A stretch of 36,522 bases of DNA, from positions 1-36,522 of the forward strand of contig JAEWMY010000001.1 in assembly GCA_023393015.1 (NCBI GenBank), given 5' to 3'. The DNA is from Spirochaetota bacterium (GTDB taxonomy: Bacteria; Spirochaetota; Spirochaetia; Treponematales; Treponemataceae). Below the pieces are notes generated by a model. That model had not been told where the DNA came from and searched no databases. It saw only the letters and a list, made by a program, of their open reading frames with translations. Position numbers and translations under genes: made by a program. Every line of letters begins with the position of its first letter. Positions within the stretch are counted from its first letter, which is position 1. Shown here piece by piece: positions 1 through 6,892 of this stretch.

Positions 1-404
1 CGTTTACCGCCTGCCGCTTCTCCCGTTGCCTTTTCTCGGGCACGAAGCTCGACAAGTGCCGGATACGGATGTGCTTCTTCGATTTCGCCCGATTCGGTAA
101 ATGCTCCCTCGTCGGCGCGGATATCCAGTTCTCGAGCTTCGCGGGAGCCCATTTCACCGATTCGGACCTCCGCAACTCGGACCTGCTCCACGACAACTTC
201 AACGGCCTCCTTTCGGGGAACACCGCGTTCAGCGACTCCGATCTCTACAACTCGCGGTTCGTCATGGCGACGCTCAAGGAAACGCCCTTTCAGAACTGCA
301 ATCTCAAGAAGACGATGTTCTTCCAGACGACGAGGGACAAGGTGTCGTTCCGGTCGTCGAATACGCGCGAGGCAATCTTCGGAAGGGGCGAAAATCCGGA
401 ATGA
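1..404 (+). CDS. Pentapeptide-repeat protein, 5'-truncated by window edge
   Basis: The reading frame is open from the first bases of the window (frame 3), so the N-terminus lies outside. The visible 134 or so residues show successive five-residue periods of the A(D/N)LxX type (for example CSLVGADIQFSSFAG, SDLRNSDLLHDNF, SDLYNSRF, CNLKKTMF), which fold as a right-handed quadrilateral beta-helix. No catalytic domain is visible, and the biochemical role of such proteins is usually unknown (scaffold, or gyrase-mimic in a few cases). The stop overlaps the next start as ATGA (401-404), which implies translational coupling to the MBL-fold gene. An internal ATG at 69 is not the true start, since repeats continue upstream of it. 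Confidence 0.85.
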   Translation, partial: FTACRFSRCLFSGTKLDKCRIRMCFFDFARFGKCSLVGADIQFSSFAGAHFTDSDLRNSDLLHDNFNGLLSGNTAFSDSDLYNSRFVMATLKETPFQNCNLKKTMFFQTTRDKVSFRSSNTREAIFGRGENPE

Positions 405-1030
405 AGGTATATTTCCATTATTCCGTAGAAGGATTCTCGAACGGCTATCTCGTCGGAAACGAGTCGACCGGGGAAGCCCTCATCGTCGATCCGGGCATGA
501 TGGACCGGGAACTGCTCGAGCACATCGAGAAAAACCGTTTCAGGATCGACGCGGTACTCATCACGCATAACCACGCGAGCCACCACAAGGGACTCGAGAC
601 GATCCAGCGCGTGTATTCGCCGCGCGTATACGCCGCCGACGCCGAGCTCAAGGGCATCAGGACCGTCCTCCTGCAGGGAGACGGCTCGTTCGCGGCCGCG
701 GGCTTCGCCGTCAGGTATCACGCCGTGCCGGGACACTCGCCCGACTCCCTCATGTTTCAGATTGAGAAGGTCGTGTTTACGGGAGACTCGCTGTCGGCGG
801 GGCGTCTCGGCGTCACGAACAACGCCTACGGCAAGCGGATTCTGCTGGCCCACTTGCGGAACAAGCTTCTCAACCAGGAAGACGACGTCATCCTGATGCC
901 CGGCCACGGGCCGCCCTCCACCGTCGGGGCCGAGCGGCTTTTCAACTCCGAGCTCATGCAAAACGCCGTCGACGACGGGGAGTCCTCGCACGAGGGGATC
1001 AACGTCATCACGCGCGAACGGCTCTACTAG
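401..1030 (+). CDS. MBL-fold (metallo-beta-lactamase superfamily) hydrolase-like protein
   Basis: A 209-aa protein of glyoxalase-II/MBL type. The start at 401 is chosen because it forms an ATGA overlap with the preceding stop and because MKVYFHYSVEGFSNGYLVG is a typical MBL first strand. Motifs: THNHASHH (56-62), PGHSPDS (H112), TGDSL (D129), PGHGPPS (H169). The canonical HxHxDH motif has Ser at position 60 instead of the metal-2 Asp, so the second metal site may be altered. Family members are usually thioester hydrolases or persulfide dioxygenases, but the substrate here cannot be named. It ends 9 bp from the convergent lipoprotein gene. An overlapping longer frame beginning at 101 is not favoured because its extra N-terminus is a shadow of the pentapeptide gene. 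Confidence 0.85.
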   Translation: MKVYFHYSVEGFSNGYLVGNESTGEALIVDPGMMDRELLEHIEKNRFRIDAVLITHNHASHHKGLETIQRVYSPRVYAADAELKGIRTVLLQGDGSFAAAGFAVRYHAVPGHSPDSLMFQIEKVVFTGDSLSAGRLGVTNNAYGKRILLAHLRNKLLNQEDDVILMPGHGPPSTVGAERLFNSELMQNAVDDGESSHEGINVITRERLY

Positions 1031-1039
1031 GACGCGGGA

Positions 1040-2914
1040 TCAGTCCCCGCTCCCCGAGGAAAACCAGAGACCCACGCGACCGGCCGAAAAACCCCACCGC
1101 GCGAAGCAATACTCCTCGAGACTCCCGGCGGCCTTCACGAAATCGGACGCGCCCGTCCGGGCGATGTAGTCTGCGACCTCGCGGGAACCGCCGTGCCTTA
1201 GGTATCGCTCGAGGAGGTTTTTCGAGAAGTAGTCCCCGACGCGCGGGAGCGACTGCTGAAGCACGTAGGCCATGAATTCGTTTTCCATCAAGTACGCGTC
1301 CTCGGAATCGTATTCAAGGCCGGGTACGACCGTGAAATATCCCGTGAGGAATTCGATGGCCGTCGGGTTCATCCCCGCGCGTACCTCGGAGACCCGCGCG
1401 CGAAAGCCGGGATCGGTGAAATACACGCCGTGCAGGCACTCGTGCGTCATGAAGAGCTGGCGAAGGTAGCCGACCGACTCGCGCGAGACCGAGAGGACGG
1501 CGCCTGCGCCGGGTACGAGTCGTTTCCCCTCGCGGACGACGACGCCGCGGGCGAGCAGGATGTCGAGGAGGTCGAGCTCCTCGGCGCCGAGGGGAAACTC
1601 CCCGACGCGCGCCAGCTCGAAAAACGCGGCGAGGCTTTCCGCGCGATAGTCGTGCGCGTTGAAGCCGTGGAGCGACGCGATCTCCGAGTCGGGGGCAAGA
1701 CGGCCGCGGAACCCTTTCTTCTCGGTAAAGAACGCGAGCCGCTTGAAGTACTTGTCCTGCACGGCGTAGTCGGCCGTATCGAAGATGAGGATGGACGGAA
1801 ATCGGTCCCAGGAAAACACCTCGCGCCGCGCGTCGCGCCAGAGCGATACCGGCCAGTCGAGGATCATGTGCGGATCGGCGGGTATCGGAACGTTCGCGTC
1901 CGTCGACGGGGAGGCGGGACGCGACGCCTCGGGGGATACGCGAACGGACACGAGACGGTCCGAGCCGGACGCGGGAGAGATGGTCCCGTCGCCCGATATC
2001 AGGGCCGCGGGAACCCGCGCGACATAGTCTTGCGGGGCGGCGCGGAACCCGAACGCGCGACCTCCCGAGCGGAAGGAAACGCGCGCGGGCCGGGCGGGGG
2101 TTCCGAGTTCGTCCCTCGACGCGGCCGCCACGGTAATCCGCGCGACGGAAGACTCGACGACGCCCCGAATCGCCGGGGGATGCGAATCGATATCCGCAAG
2201 GTTCGCGCTTCCGCCTTCGCGCGAAAAGCCGAACCAGGGAGAAGTCGGAGATCTGTCCCAGCCGGTTTCGGCCGGACGAAGGGACGCGGACAGGATACGC
2301 ACGCGCGGAACGGAAGCCTTCGCGCCAGAATCCCTCGAGCCCGCCTCCGAGCCCGCCTCCGAGACGAGCGAACCGACCGCGAACCCGACCGGCTCTTCCG
2401 TCCCGGTACCCGCGGGCAGCTCGAGGGCGAGGGATAGCGTTCCCGCCGGGAGGCCGATAACCTTCGCGACCGCACGGGGAGCCATCCCGGCGACGAGTCG
2501 GCCGGAACTGTCGAGATCGCGGGCGAACACGGGCGCGAGGGTAATGGAGACGTCGTCCGAGTCACCGCCCGCTCCCGTGCCCGCTCCCGCGCCCGCGCCG
2601 GCGTCGGCGACTCGACGGCTTACCGTCACCTCAATCGACGAGGGAGAGGTCGCATCGAGCGCGCCCTTCGCGACGAACCAGGCCGTTTCGCCGCCGGCAA
2701 GCTCGCAGGACTTCGCCGGGGCCGAAAGGGCGTAGAGGGAGATATCCCCCCGACCCGTCGAGAGAGAAATACCGGCACGTGAGGGACCGCACCCGACAAA
2801 GGCCGACAGCGCTACGATCGAAAGGGCGAGGGCGCGGCCGCGCGCGACGGCGACGCGCACGCGTTCGGAGCGGCTGACGGGTGCGACACGAAATTCCGCG
2901 AAACGCGCGATCAT
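1040..2914 (-). CDS. Lipoprotein with HExxH (zinc-peptidase-like) motif
   Basis: A 624-aa protein. A basic N-region is followed by a hydrophobic stretch and lipobox (ALSAFVGC), so it is a predicted lipoprotein. The start at 2914 forms an ATGA overlap with the upstream gene's stop (2911-2914); the frame stays open further upstream but that part only shadows the neighbour. A low-complexity Ala-Gly run (AGAGAGAGTGAGG, near 2566-2600) marks a linker. Near the C-terminus, MTHECLHGVYFTD gives H491-E492-x-x-H495, followed about 50 residues later by MENEFMAY (E544/E546), an arrangement like gluzincin metallopeptidases. The middle part is beta-rich with no recognised domain. Function unknown; possibly a periplasm-facing peptidase. 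Co-transcribed with the NTase-like gene upstream. Confidence 0.8.
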   Translation of the reverse strand: MIARFAEFRVAPVSRSERVRVAVARGRALALSIVALSAFVGCGPSRAGISLSTGRGDISLYALSAPAKSCELAGGETAWFVAKGALDATSPSSIEVTVSRRVADAGAGAGAGTGAGGDSDDVSITLAPVFARDLDSSGRLVAGMAPRAVAKVIGLPAGTLSLALELPAGTGTEEPVGFAVGSLVSEAGSEAGSRDSGAKASVPRVRILSASLRPAETGWDRSPTSPWFGFSREGGSANLADIDSHPPAIRGVVESSVARITVAAASRDELGTPARPARVSFRSGGRAFGFRAAPQDYVARVPAALISGDGTISPASGSDRLVSVRVSPEASRPASPSTDANVPIPADPHMILDWPVSLWRDARREVFSWDRFPSILIFDTADYAVQDKYFKRLAFFTEKKGFRGRLAPDSEIASLHGFNAHDYRAESLAAFFELARVGEFPLGAEELDLLDILLARGVVVREGKRLVPGAGAVLSVSRESVGYLRQLFMTHECLHGVYFTDPGFRARVSEVRAGMNPTAIEFLTGYFTVVPGLEYDSEDAYLMENEFMAYVLQQSLPRVGDYFSKNLLERYLRHGGSREVADYIARTGASDFVKAAGSLEEYCFARWGFSAGRVGLWFSSGSGD

Positions 2915-3699
2915 AGCAGGACGACGCCCTTCGCGATCAGTTTGGCGATCTCGTATTTTCTCGACGGGGGAAGCTCGGAATCCGGCCTGAGGAAACTCTC
3001 GAAGTATCCCGAAAATCCGTCCGGCAGGGTCTTGAGCTCGAGCACGCGGGAGAGAAACCCGCGATGCGAGGGCTCGAACTGTCCGTTTTCCATGAACAGG
3101 GCAGAACAGGCGAACTTGATGAAGTTCGCGGCGGAGATCATGTAGTGGAAGGGATCGTCCCGGACGATCGCGGCGCCGAGGTCGGCGAGATAGTGATCCA
3201 TCGTCGACTGGTAGAAGGAGCGCATCGATACCCAGAACGAGTCGCCGACCGAGGAGAGACGCCGGTTCGCCTCGACGAGCCATCCTCCCCGCTCGAAGAG
3301 GGGACGATTTTTCGACAGCCGGTAAAAGACGTAGGTACCGCTGTCGCGTATCTTCCAGAGGTCGGAACCGCTCCGGCACGCGATCTCGACGAGCTCGTCG
3401 ATCCGGTCGACGGACTTGTACTCGATGCGAATAGGGATGTCGTCGCGGATGAACCGGTCCTTGTTTCCGCCCGGGGAGGTTTCGAAGAGTACGTGCGACG
3501 GATACGCGGCAGCGCGGGCGGAAGGCGACGGGATGGAACCGCGAACGTACACGTCCAGGATAAGGGCGAAATACGGATCGAGGGTATCGCCCGCGGCGGA
3601 CTCGTTCAGGCAGACGGCCTCGACCGACTCCCAAGCCGAGACGACGGAAACGATCCCGTCCGCGATTTCCCTGACCTTCGGTTTCATGGTATATTTCAT
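2911..3699 (-). CDS. Putative nucleotidyltransferase-like protein, uncharacterised
   Basis: A 262-aa soluble protein. The N-terminal third (strand-D-x-YFALILDVYVRGS, then RDDIPIRIEYKS) has the strand/acidic pattern of a minimal nucleotidyltransferase fold, followed by an all-helical C-terminal region. The usual GS(x)xG signature is not clear, so the family call is weak and a catalytically degenerate member is possible. The start at 3699 is supported by a promoter (TTTCCA-17 bp-TAAACT) whose predicted transcription start falls on this ATG. A second Met lies 4 codons later. First gene of a two-gene operon with the HExxH lipoprotein (ATGA overlap). Confidence 0.75.
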   Translation of the reverse strand: MKYTMKPKVREIADGIVSVVSAWESVEAVCLNESAAGDTLDPYFALILDVYVRGSIPSPSARAAAYPSHVLFETSPGGNKDRFIRDDIPIRIEYKSVDRIDELVEIACRSGSDLWKIRDSGTYVFYRLSKNRPLFERGGWLVEANRRLSSVGDSFWVSMRSFYQSTMDHYLADLGAAIVRDDPFHYMISAANFIKFACSALFMENGQFEPSHRGFLSRVLELKTLPDGFSGYFESFLRPDSELPPSRKYEIAKLIAKGVVLL

Positions 3700-3705
3700 G
3701 GGTGC

Positions 3706-3734
3706 AGTTTATCACGGTCTCCCGAAGTTGGAAA
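3706..3734 (-). promoter_or_regulatory. Sigma-70-type promoter of the NTase-like/lipoprotein operon (leaderless)
   Basis: On the minus strand: -35 TTTCCA (3734-3729), 17-bp spacer, -10 TAAACT (3711-3706). Seven bases downstream is the A of the ATG at 3699, so the mRNA would have no 5' leader, and no Shine-Dalgarno sequence is seen. Confidence 0.5.
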
Positions 3735-3739
3735 CAGCA

Positions 3740-4276
3740 ATGAGGGGCAAACGGTCCGGATCGATCGCCTGCCTCCTTCCTCACGACTCGGTCCTCTCCG
3801 CCCTTGAGGGAGAACAGCGCGCCTTCCGCGCGCTCGCGGCGTCGCTCGATCCGACCGGCGGGGAAAGACCGTTTTCCTTTTTACCGCCCTTCCTCGCCTA
3901 CCCGCGAAACGGAATTTCGGGAACGGTGGAGTTCGGCCCGCCCGTGGCCGCGGACGGGTGGATCGTCCGACCCGTATCGGGGTTCGACCCGGACAGCGCG
4001 GATGACACCACGATCGATACTCCCCGGATGGCGCCTCCTCCCGGTTATCCCGACATTCCCCGGGGGCCCTATCTCGTACTCGGGTACGCGGGAGCGCGCG
4101 CGACCGAGATTCTCGACGGCTACATGAAGGAGAAAAAGCGCGCCGCCGCGGACACGATCGTCCTTCGGGTATGGCGCGCGGCGACGCTGAACTACGATTT
4201 CGAAGACGACGGGGGATCGCTCTCCTGCCGGTATTCTTTCGAGGGAGGTGGATGGAAACGTGCGAAGGGTCAGTAA
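3740..4276 (+). CDS. Hypothetical protein, 178 aa
   Basis: I do not recognise a family. The protein is soluble, Pro- and Asp-rich, with motifs such as PFSFLPPFLAYPRNG and PPPGYPDIPRGPYLVLGYAG, and no signal peptide. Coding is supported by strong third-position GC bias in this frame. The start at 3740 gives a sensible N-terminus (MRGKRSG); in-frame ATGs at 3686 and 3698 would overlap the divergent promoter. A possible -10 (TATATT at 3690-3695) would give a leader of about 38 nt. The 3' end overlaps the convergent repressor gene by 7 bp. Confidence 0.65.
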   Translation: MRGKRSGSIACLLPHDSVLSALEGEQRAFRALAASLDPTGGERPFSFLPPFLAYPRNGISGTVEFGPPVAADGWIVRPVSGFDPDSADDTTIDTPRMAPPPGYPDIPRGPYLVLGYAGARATEILDGYMKEKKRAAADTIVLRVWRAATLNYDFEDDGGSLSCRYSFEGGGWKRAKGQ

Positions 4277-4971
4277 CGGTGGAAGGAGCCGATAACGCGC
4301 CCCTCGACGCGGAATTCGTCGAGTTCGGGACCCTCGAGTACGCGGACGCCGTAATTCGGGTTCTCGCTGATGATCTCGACGCGGCGACCGGCCGGATCGA
4401 CGTGTACGCGCTTGACGAGCAGCCGGGAACCGATTGAAACGACGTGGATTCCGTCGCCGGTTCGATCGTCCGTCGCGAAAAGGACGATATCCCCGTCGTC
4501 GAGGCCGATGCCCGTCATCGAGTCGCCCCGTACCGACAGGGCGAGCACGCGCTCGGGCCTCCGGGGGGCGATAAAGGAACGCGGCACGGAGAGGGTTTCC
4601 GTCTCGGGATAGTCGTCGATCTCGACGCCCCGACCGGCGGCGGCCTCCTGCTTGACGAAACGTATCCCGACAAGGGAGCCGCCGTCGCGACCGTCGCCGA
4701 ATCCCCCGCGCCCGGTAACCCCGACCCCGGCGAATTCGCCCGACCTCGAGGCGCTCACGCCGGTCAGGAGCCAGGTAAGGTCGGCGCCGTATACCTCCGC
4801 GAGACGCACGAGGACCTCGCGCGAGGGCTCGCGCTTGCCGAGCTCTATATCCCCCGCCACGACCGGATGAATCCCGAGCGATTCCGCGAAGGCCTTTTTC
4901 GACAAGCGGGCGTTCGCCCGCAACCCGGCGAAGCGGCCGGCGATTGTCGTTGAATCGTGCTCGTTTTCCAT
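4270..4971 (-). CDS. HTH/S24-peptidase repressor (LexA/CI-like, self-cleaving)
   Basis: A 233-aa repressor from the Met at 4971. An XRE-type helix-turn-helix occupies residues 8-70 (LSKKAFAESLGIHPVVAGDI) and an S24 peptidase domain the C-terminal half. A likely scissile Ala-Gly lies at A112-G113 (EAAAGRG), with Ser nucleophile S151 (RGDSM) and general-base Lys K187 (RLLVKRVH). The spacings of 38 and 36 residues are like CI and LexA, so RecA-stimulated autocleavage is expected. An in-frame ATG at 4995 sits inside the operator and is less likely; the start at 4971 follows AGGGGAGG closely. It is divergent from umuD-umuC and probably represses both itself and that operon from the palindrome at 4988-5004. 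Confidence 0.88.
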   Translation of the reverse strand: MENEHDSTTIAGRFAGLRANARLSKKAFAESLGIHPVVAGDIELGKREPSREVLVRLAEVYGADLTWLLTGVSASRSGEFAGVGVTGRGGFGDGRDGGSLVGIRFVKQEAAAGRGVEIDDYPETETLSVPRSFIAPRRPERVLALSVRGDSMTGIGLDDGDIVLFATDDRTGDGIHVVSIGSRLLVKRVHVDPAGRRVEIISENPNYGVRVLEGPELDEFRVEGRVIGSFHRY

Positions 4972-4980
4972 TTCCTCCCC

Positions 4981-5009
4981 TTGACGAATAAGCATTATGC
5001 TTATATTCT
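4981..5009 (+). promoter_or_regulatory. Promoter of the umuD-umuC operon
   Basis: -35 TTGACG (4981-4986), 17-bp spacer, -10 TATTCT (5004-5009); predicted start near 5016. The spacer is almost entirely taken up by a perfect palindromic operator, so repressor binding would directly occlude RNA polymerase. GAGGAG (5038-5043) precedes the ATG at 5047. Confidence 0.75.
4988..5004. promoter_or_regulatory. 17-bp perfect palindrome, probable repressor operator
   Basis: ATAAGCAT-T-ATGCTTAT is a perfect dyad with a single central base, lying between the -35 and -10 of the umuD promoter and just upstream of the repressor start. This AT-rich site stands out in a GC-rich region. Its placement in the divergent intergenic region makes the adjacent S24 repressor the obvious ligand. 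Confidence 0.75.
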
Positions 5010-5024
5010 TAGCATATCACTTAT
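5009..5024. promoter_or_regulatory. Possible second, degenerate operator
   Basis: TTAGCATATCACTTAT matches the palindrome's 16-base core (TAAGCATTATGCTTAT) at 11 of 16 positions and covers the predicted transcription start of umuD. It could be a lower-affinity cooperative site, but the match is imperfect. Confidence 0.3.
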
Positions 5025-5046
5025 TTTTCGGTTTGTCGAGGAGTAT

Positions 5047-5397
5047 ATGGCGCAAGAAACCGGTTTTCCGTCACCGGCCCGGGGCTACGAGGCCGCGACC
5101 ATAGACCTGAACGATCTTCTCGTGCACAACGCGCCGGCTACCTATTTCATGCGGATGAAGGGGGAGCAGCTCGTGTATCGGGGCATCCTGCCCGGGGATC
5201 TGCTCGTCGTGGACCGCTCCCGGCCACCCGTACCCGGCTGTCTCGTCGTATTCCGTCAGGACGACGAGTTCACCTGCCGGGAGGTCGTGCGCGACGGGGA
5301 CCGGTACCTCCTCGCCGACGGGGCAGGAAACCAGGACCCGGTAACCGAGGAGACAGAGATATTCGGGGCGGTAACCGGAATCGTGAGGAAACTATGA
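5047..5397 (+). CDS. umuD: UmuD-like Pol V subunit, naturally short and lacking catalytic residues
   Basis: A 116-aa homologue of UmuD. It aligns without gaps to E. coli UmuD from Gly25 onwards (GFPSPARGYE versus GFPSPAADYV; IDLNDLL; ATYF; GDLLVVD; EFT). E. coli UmuD is cut between Cys24 and Gly25 to make the active 115-residue UmuD'; this protein has only five residues before the equivalent Gly6. Ser60 is replaced by Gln41 (KGEQL instead of SGDSM) and Lys97 by Arg78 (FTCRE), so self-cleavage is neither possible nor needed. The start at 5047 is fixed by GAGGAG (5038-5043); upstream in-frame codons overlap the promoter and repressor start and do not resemble a UmuD arm. ATGA overlap with umuC. 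Confidence 0.88.
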   Translation: MAQETGFPSPARGYEAATIDLNDLLVHNAPATYFMRMKGEQLVYRGILPGDLLVVDRSRPPVPGCLVVFRQDDEFTCREVVRDGDRYLLADGAGNQDPVTEETEIFGAVTGIVRKL

Positions 5398-6890
5398 TAT
5401 TTCACGTTGACGCCAACAGCTTTTACGCCTCCTGCGAGCGGCTTTTCCGGCCGGACCTCGCGGACCGGCCGATCGTCGTGCTTTCCAACAACGACGGAAT
5501 CATCGTCGCCCTCAACGCCGAGGCGAAAGACCTCGGATTCAGGAGGGGCGACGCCTGGTTCAAGGTAGCCGAGGCCGCCGACCGCGCGGGGGTAACGGCC
5601 TTCAGCTCGAACTATACCCTTTACGCCGACATCAGTTCCCGCGTCGTCAGCGTCTACAACCGCCTGTGCCCGGACGTCGAGGTTTACTCGATCGACGAAT
5701 CATTTCTCTACTACCCCGACTGGGACTGTCCCGACTACGAGGGAATCGCGCGGCATCTGCGCAATACCGTCCTCCGCGAAATCGGTATCCCCGTCTCGGT
5801 CGGAATCGCTCCGACGCGAACGCTCGCCAAAATCGCCAACAAGCTCGCGAAAAAGGGAGACGGCGTGTGCCTCGTCGATTCCGCCTCCGTCGGCCGCGTG
5901 CTCGACGCTATCCCGGTCGGCGACGTATGGGGCGTGGGCTGGTCGAAAACCGCCTTCCTCGAACGGCGCGGAATCAGGACGGCCGCGGACCTCCGAAACT
6001 ATCCCCTCCACCTCGCGAAAAAACACCTCACGATAACCGGCATGCGCACGATACAGGAACTGAACGGCATCCCGGCAATCGAGCGGCAGGAACGGGAAAC
6101 GAACCGCAATATCTGCTCCTCGAAATCCTTCGCGGAGCCGGTCTATACGCTCATCGAGCTCGAACAGGCCCTGGCGACGTACGCGCACGAGGCGGTGCGC
6201 CGCCTCCGCGACCAGGGAAGCCGCGCGACCTTCGTGTCGGTATACCTCATGACCAATCCGTGGGACGACGCGGGACCGCAGTTTTGCGGCCAACTTTCCG
6301 CGCGTCTCGACCGCCCGACCTCCTACCTGCCCGCGATACAGGAAACGGCCCTCGATCTTTTACGGCGAATCTACCGCGAGGGACGCCGCTACCGCAAAGT
6401 CATGATAAACCTGCTCGGGCTCGAGGAGGACCGCGACCTCCAGGCGAGCCTCTTCGACGACGAACCGGCCTTCAACGAGGGGTCGTCGCCGGAAACGATG
6501 CTGACCGAACCGGCTGACGGAGCGACGACGCCCGCGGAAACCGCGTTCGCCGAGCAGAAAACCGCTGAAACGACGCCCGCCGAACCCGCGTTCGCAGAGC
6601 CGAGATCCGCGGAATCGACCCGCGTCGGACCGGCATTCGCGCAGACGGGAGCGTCGGCGGGAGAGCCCTCGGGCGGGCGGGATGGCGCGGGCGCACGGAC
6701 GCGCGTCGCCCTGTCGGGAAGGGAGAAGGAAACCCTCATGAACTGCCTTGATCGCATCAACGAGCGGTACGGGCGCGACGCCCTCAGGCTTGCCCGGAGC
6801 GTCGGCGAGGGGCGATCATGGAGGATGCGACGCCGCTTCCTCTCTCCCGCGTACACGACGGACATCGCCGGGATACCGGACGTGCATTGA
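5394..6890 (+). CDS. umuC: Y-family DNA polymerase, Pol V catalytic subunit UmuC
   Basis: A 498-aa translesion polymerase. Catalytic acidic residues are D6 (HVDANSFYASCE) and D101-E102 (YSIDESF). The thumb helix-hairpin-helix region is at about 165-235 and the little-finger domain at about 236-345. A beta-clamp-binding pentapeptide QASLF lies at 350-354. After that comes a disordered Pro/Ala/Glu/Thr-rich linker (about 360-440) with three 15-residue tandem repeats, then the conserved UmuC C-terminal region (INERYGRDALRLARS, LSPAYTTDI). E. coli UmuC is 422 aa, and the linker accounts for most of the extra length. Translationally coupled to umuD (ATGA, 5394-5397) and probably partnered by that UmuD' homodimer in SOS mutagenesis. 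Confidence 0.95.
   Translation: MIFHVDANSFYASCERLFRPDLADRPIVVLSNNDGIIVALNAEAKDLGFRRGDAWFKVAEAADRAGVTAFSSNYTLYADISSRVVSVYNRLCPDVEVYSIDESFLYYPDWDCPDYEGIARHLRNTVLREIGIPVSVGIAPTRTLAKIANKLAKKGDGVCLVDSASVGRVLDAIPVGDVWGVGWSKTAFLERRGIRTAADLRNYPLHLAKKHLTITGMRTIQELNGIPAIERQERETNRNICSSKSFAEPVYTLIELEQALATYAHEAVRRLRDQGSRATFVSVYLMTNPWDDAGPQFCGQLSARLDRPTSYLPAIQETALDLLRRIYREGRRYRKVMINLLGLEEDRDLQASLFDDEPAFNEGSSPETMLTEPADGATTPAETAFAEQKTAETTPAEPAFAEPRSAESTRVGPAFAQTGASAGEPSGGRDGAGARTRVALSGREKETLMNCLDRINERYGRDALRLARSVGEGRSWRMRRRFLSPAYTTDIAGIPDVH
6525..6659 (+). repeat. Three 45-bp tandem repeats inside umuC
   Basis: Residues 378-392, 393-407 and 408-422 of UmuC form three degenerate copies of a 15-aa unit (TTPAETAFAEQKTAE, TTPAEPAFAEPRSAE, then a diverged third). 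The array lies directly after the clamp-binding motif and looks like a slippage-prone linker whose length may vary between strains. Confidence 0.75.
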
Positions 6891-6892
6891 CC

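Noticed and set aside
2915..3784. N-terminal extension of the HExxH lipoprotein by 290 codons
   Set aside because: The frame is open, but it shadows the NTase-like gene; the lipoprotein signal right after the Met at 2914 and the ATGA overlap fix the start.
4957..5046. Upstream extension of UmuD that could supply a cleavable arm
   Set aside because: It would read through the promoter, operator and the repressor start, does not resemble UmuD arms, and GAGGAG precedes the ATG at 5047.
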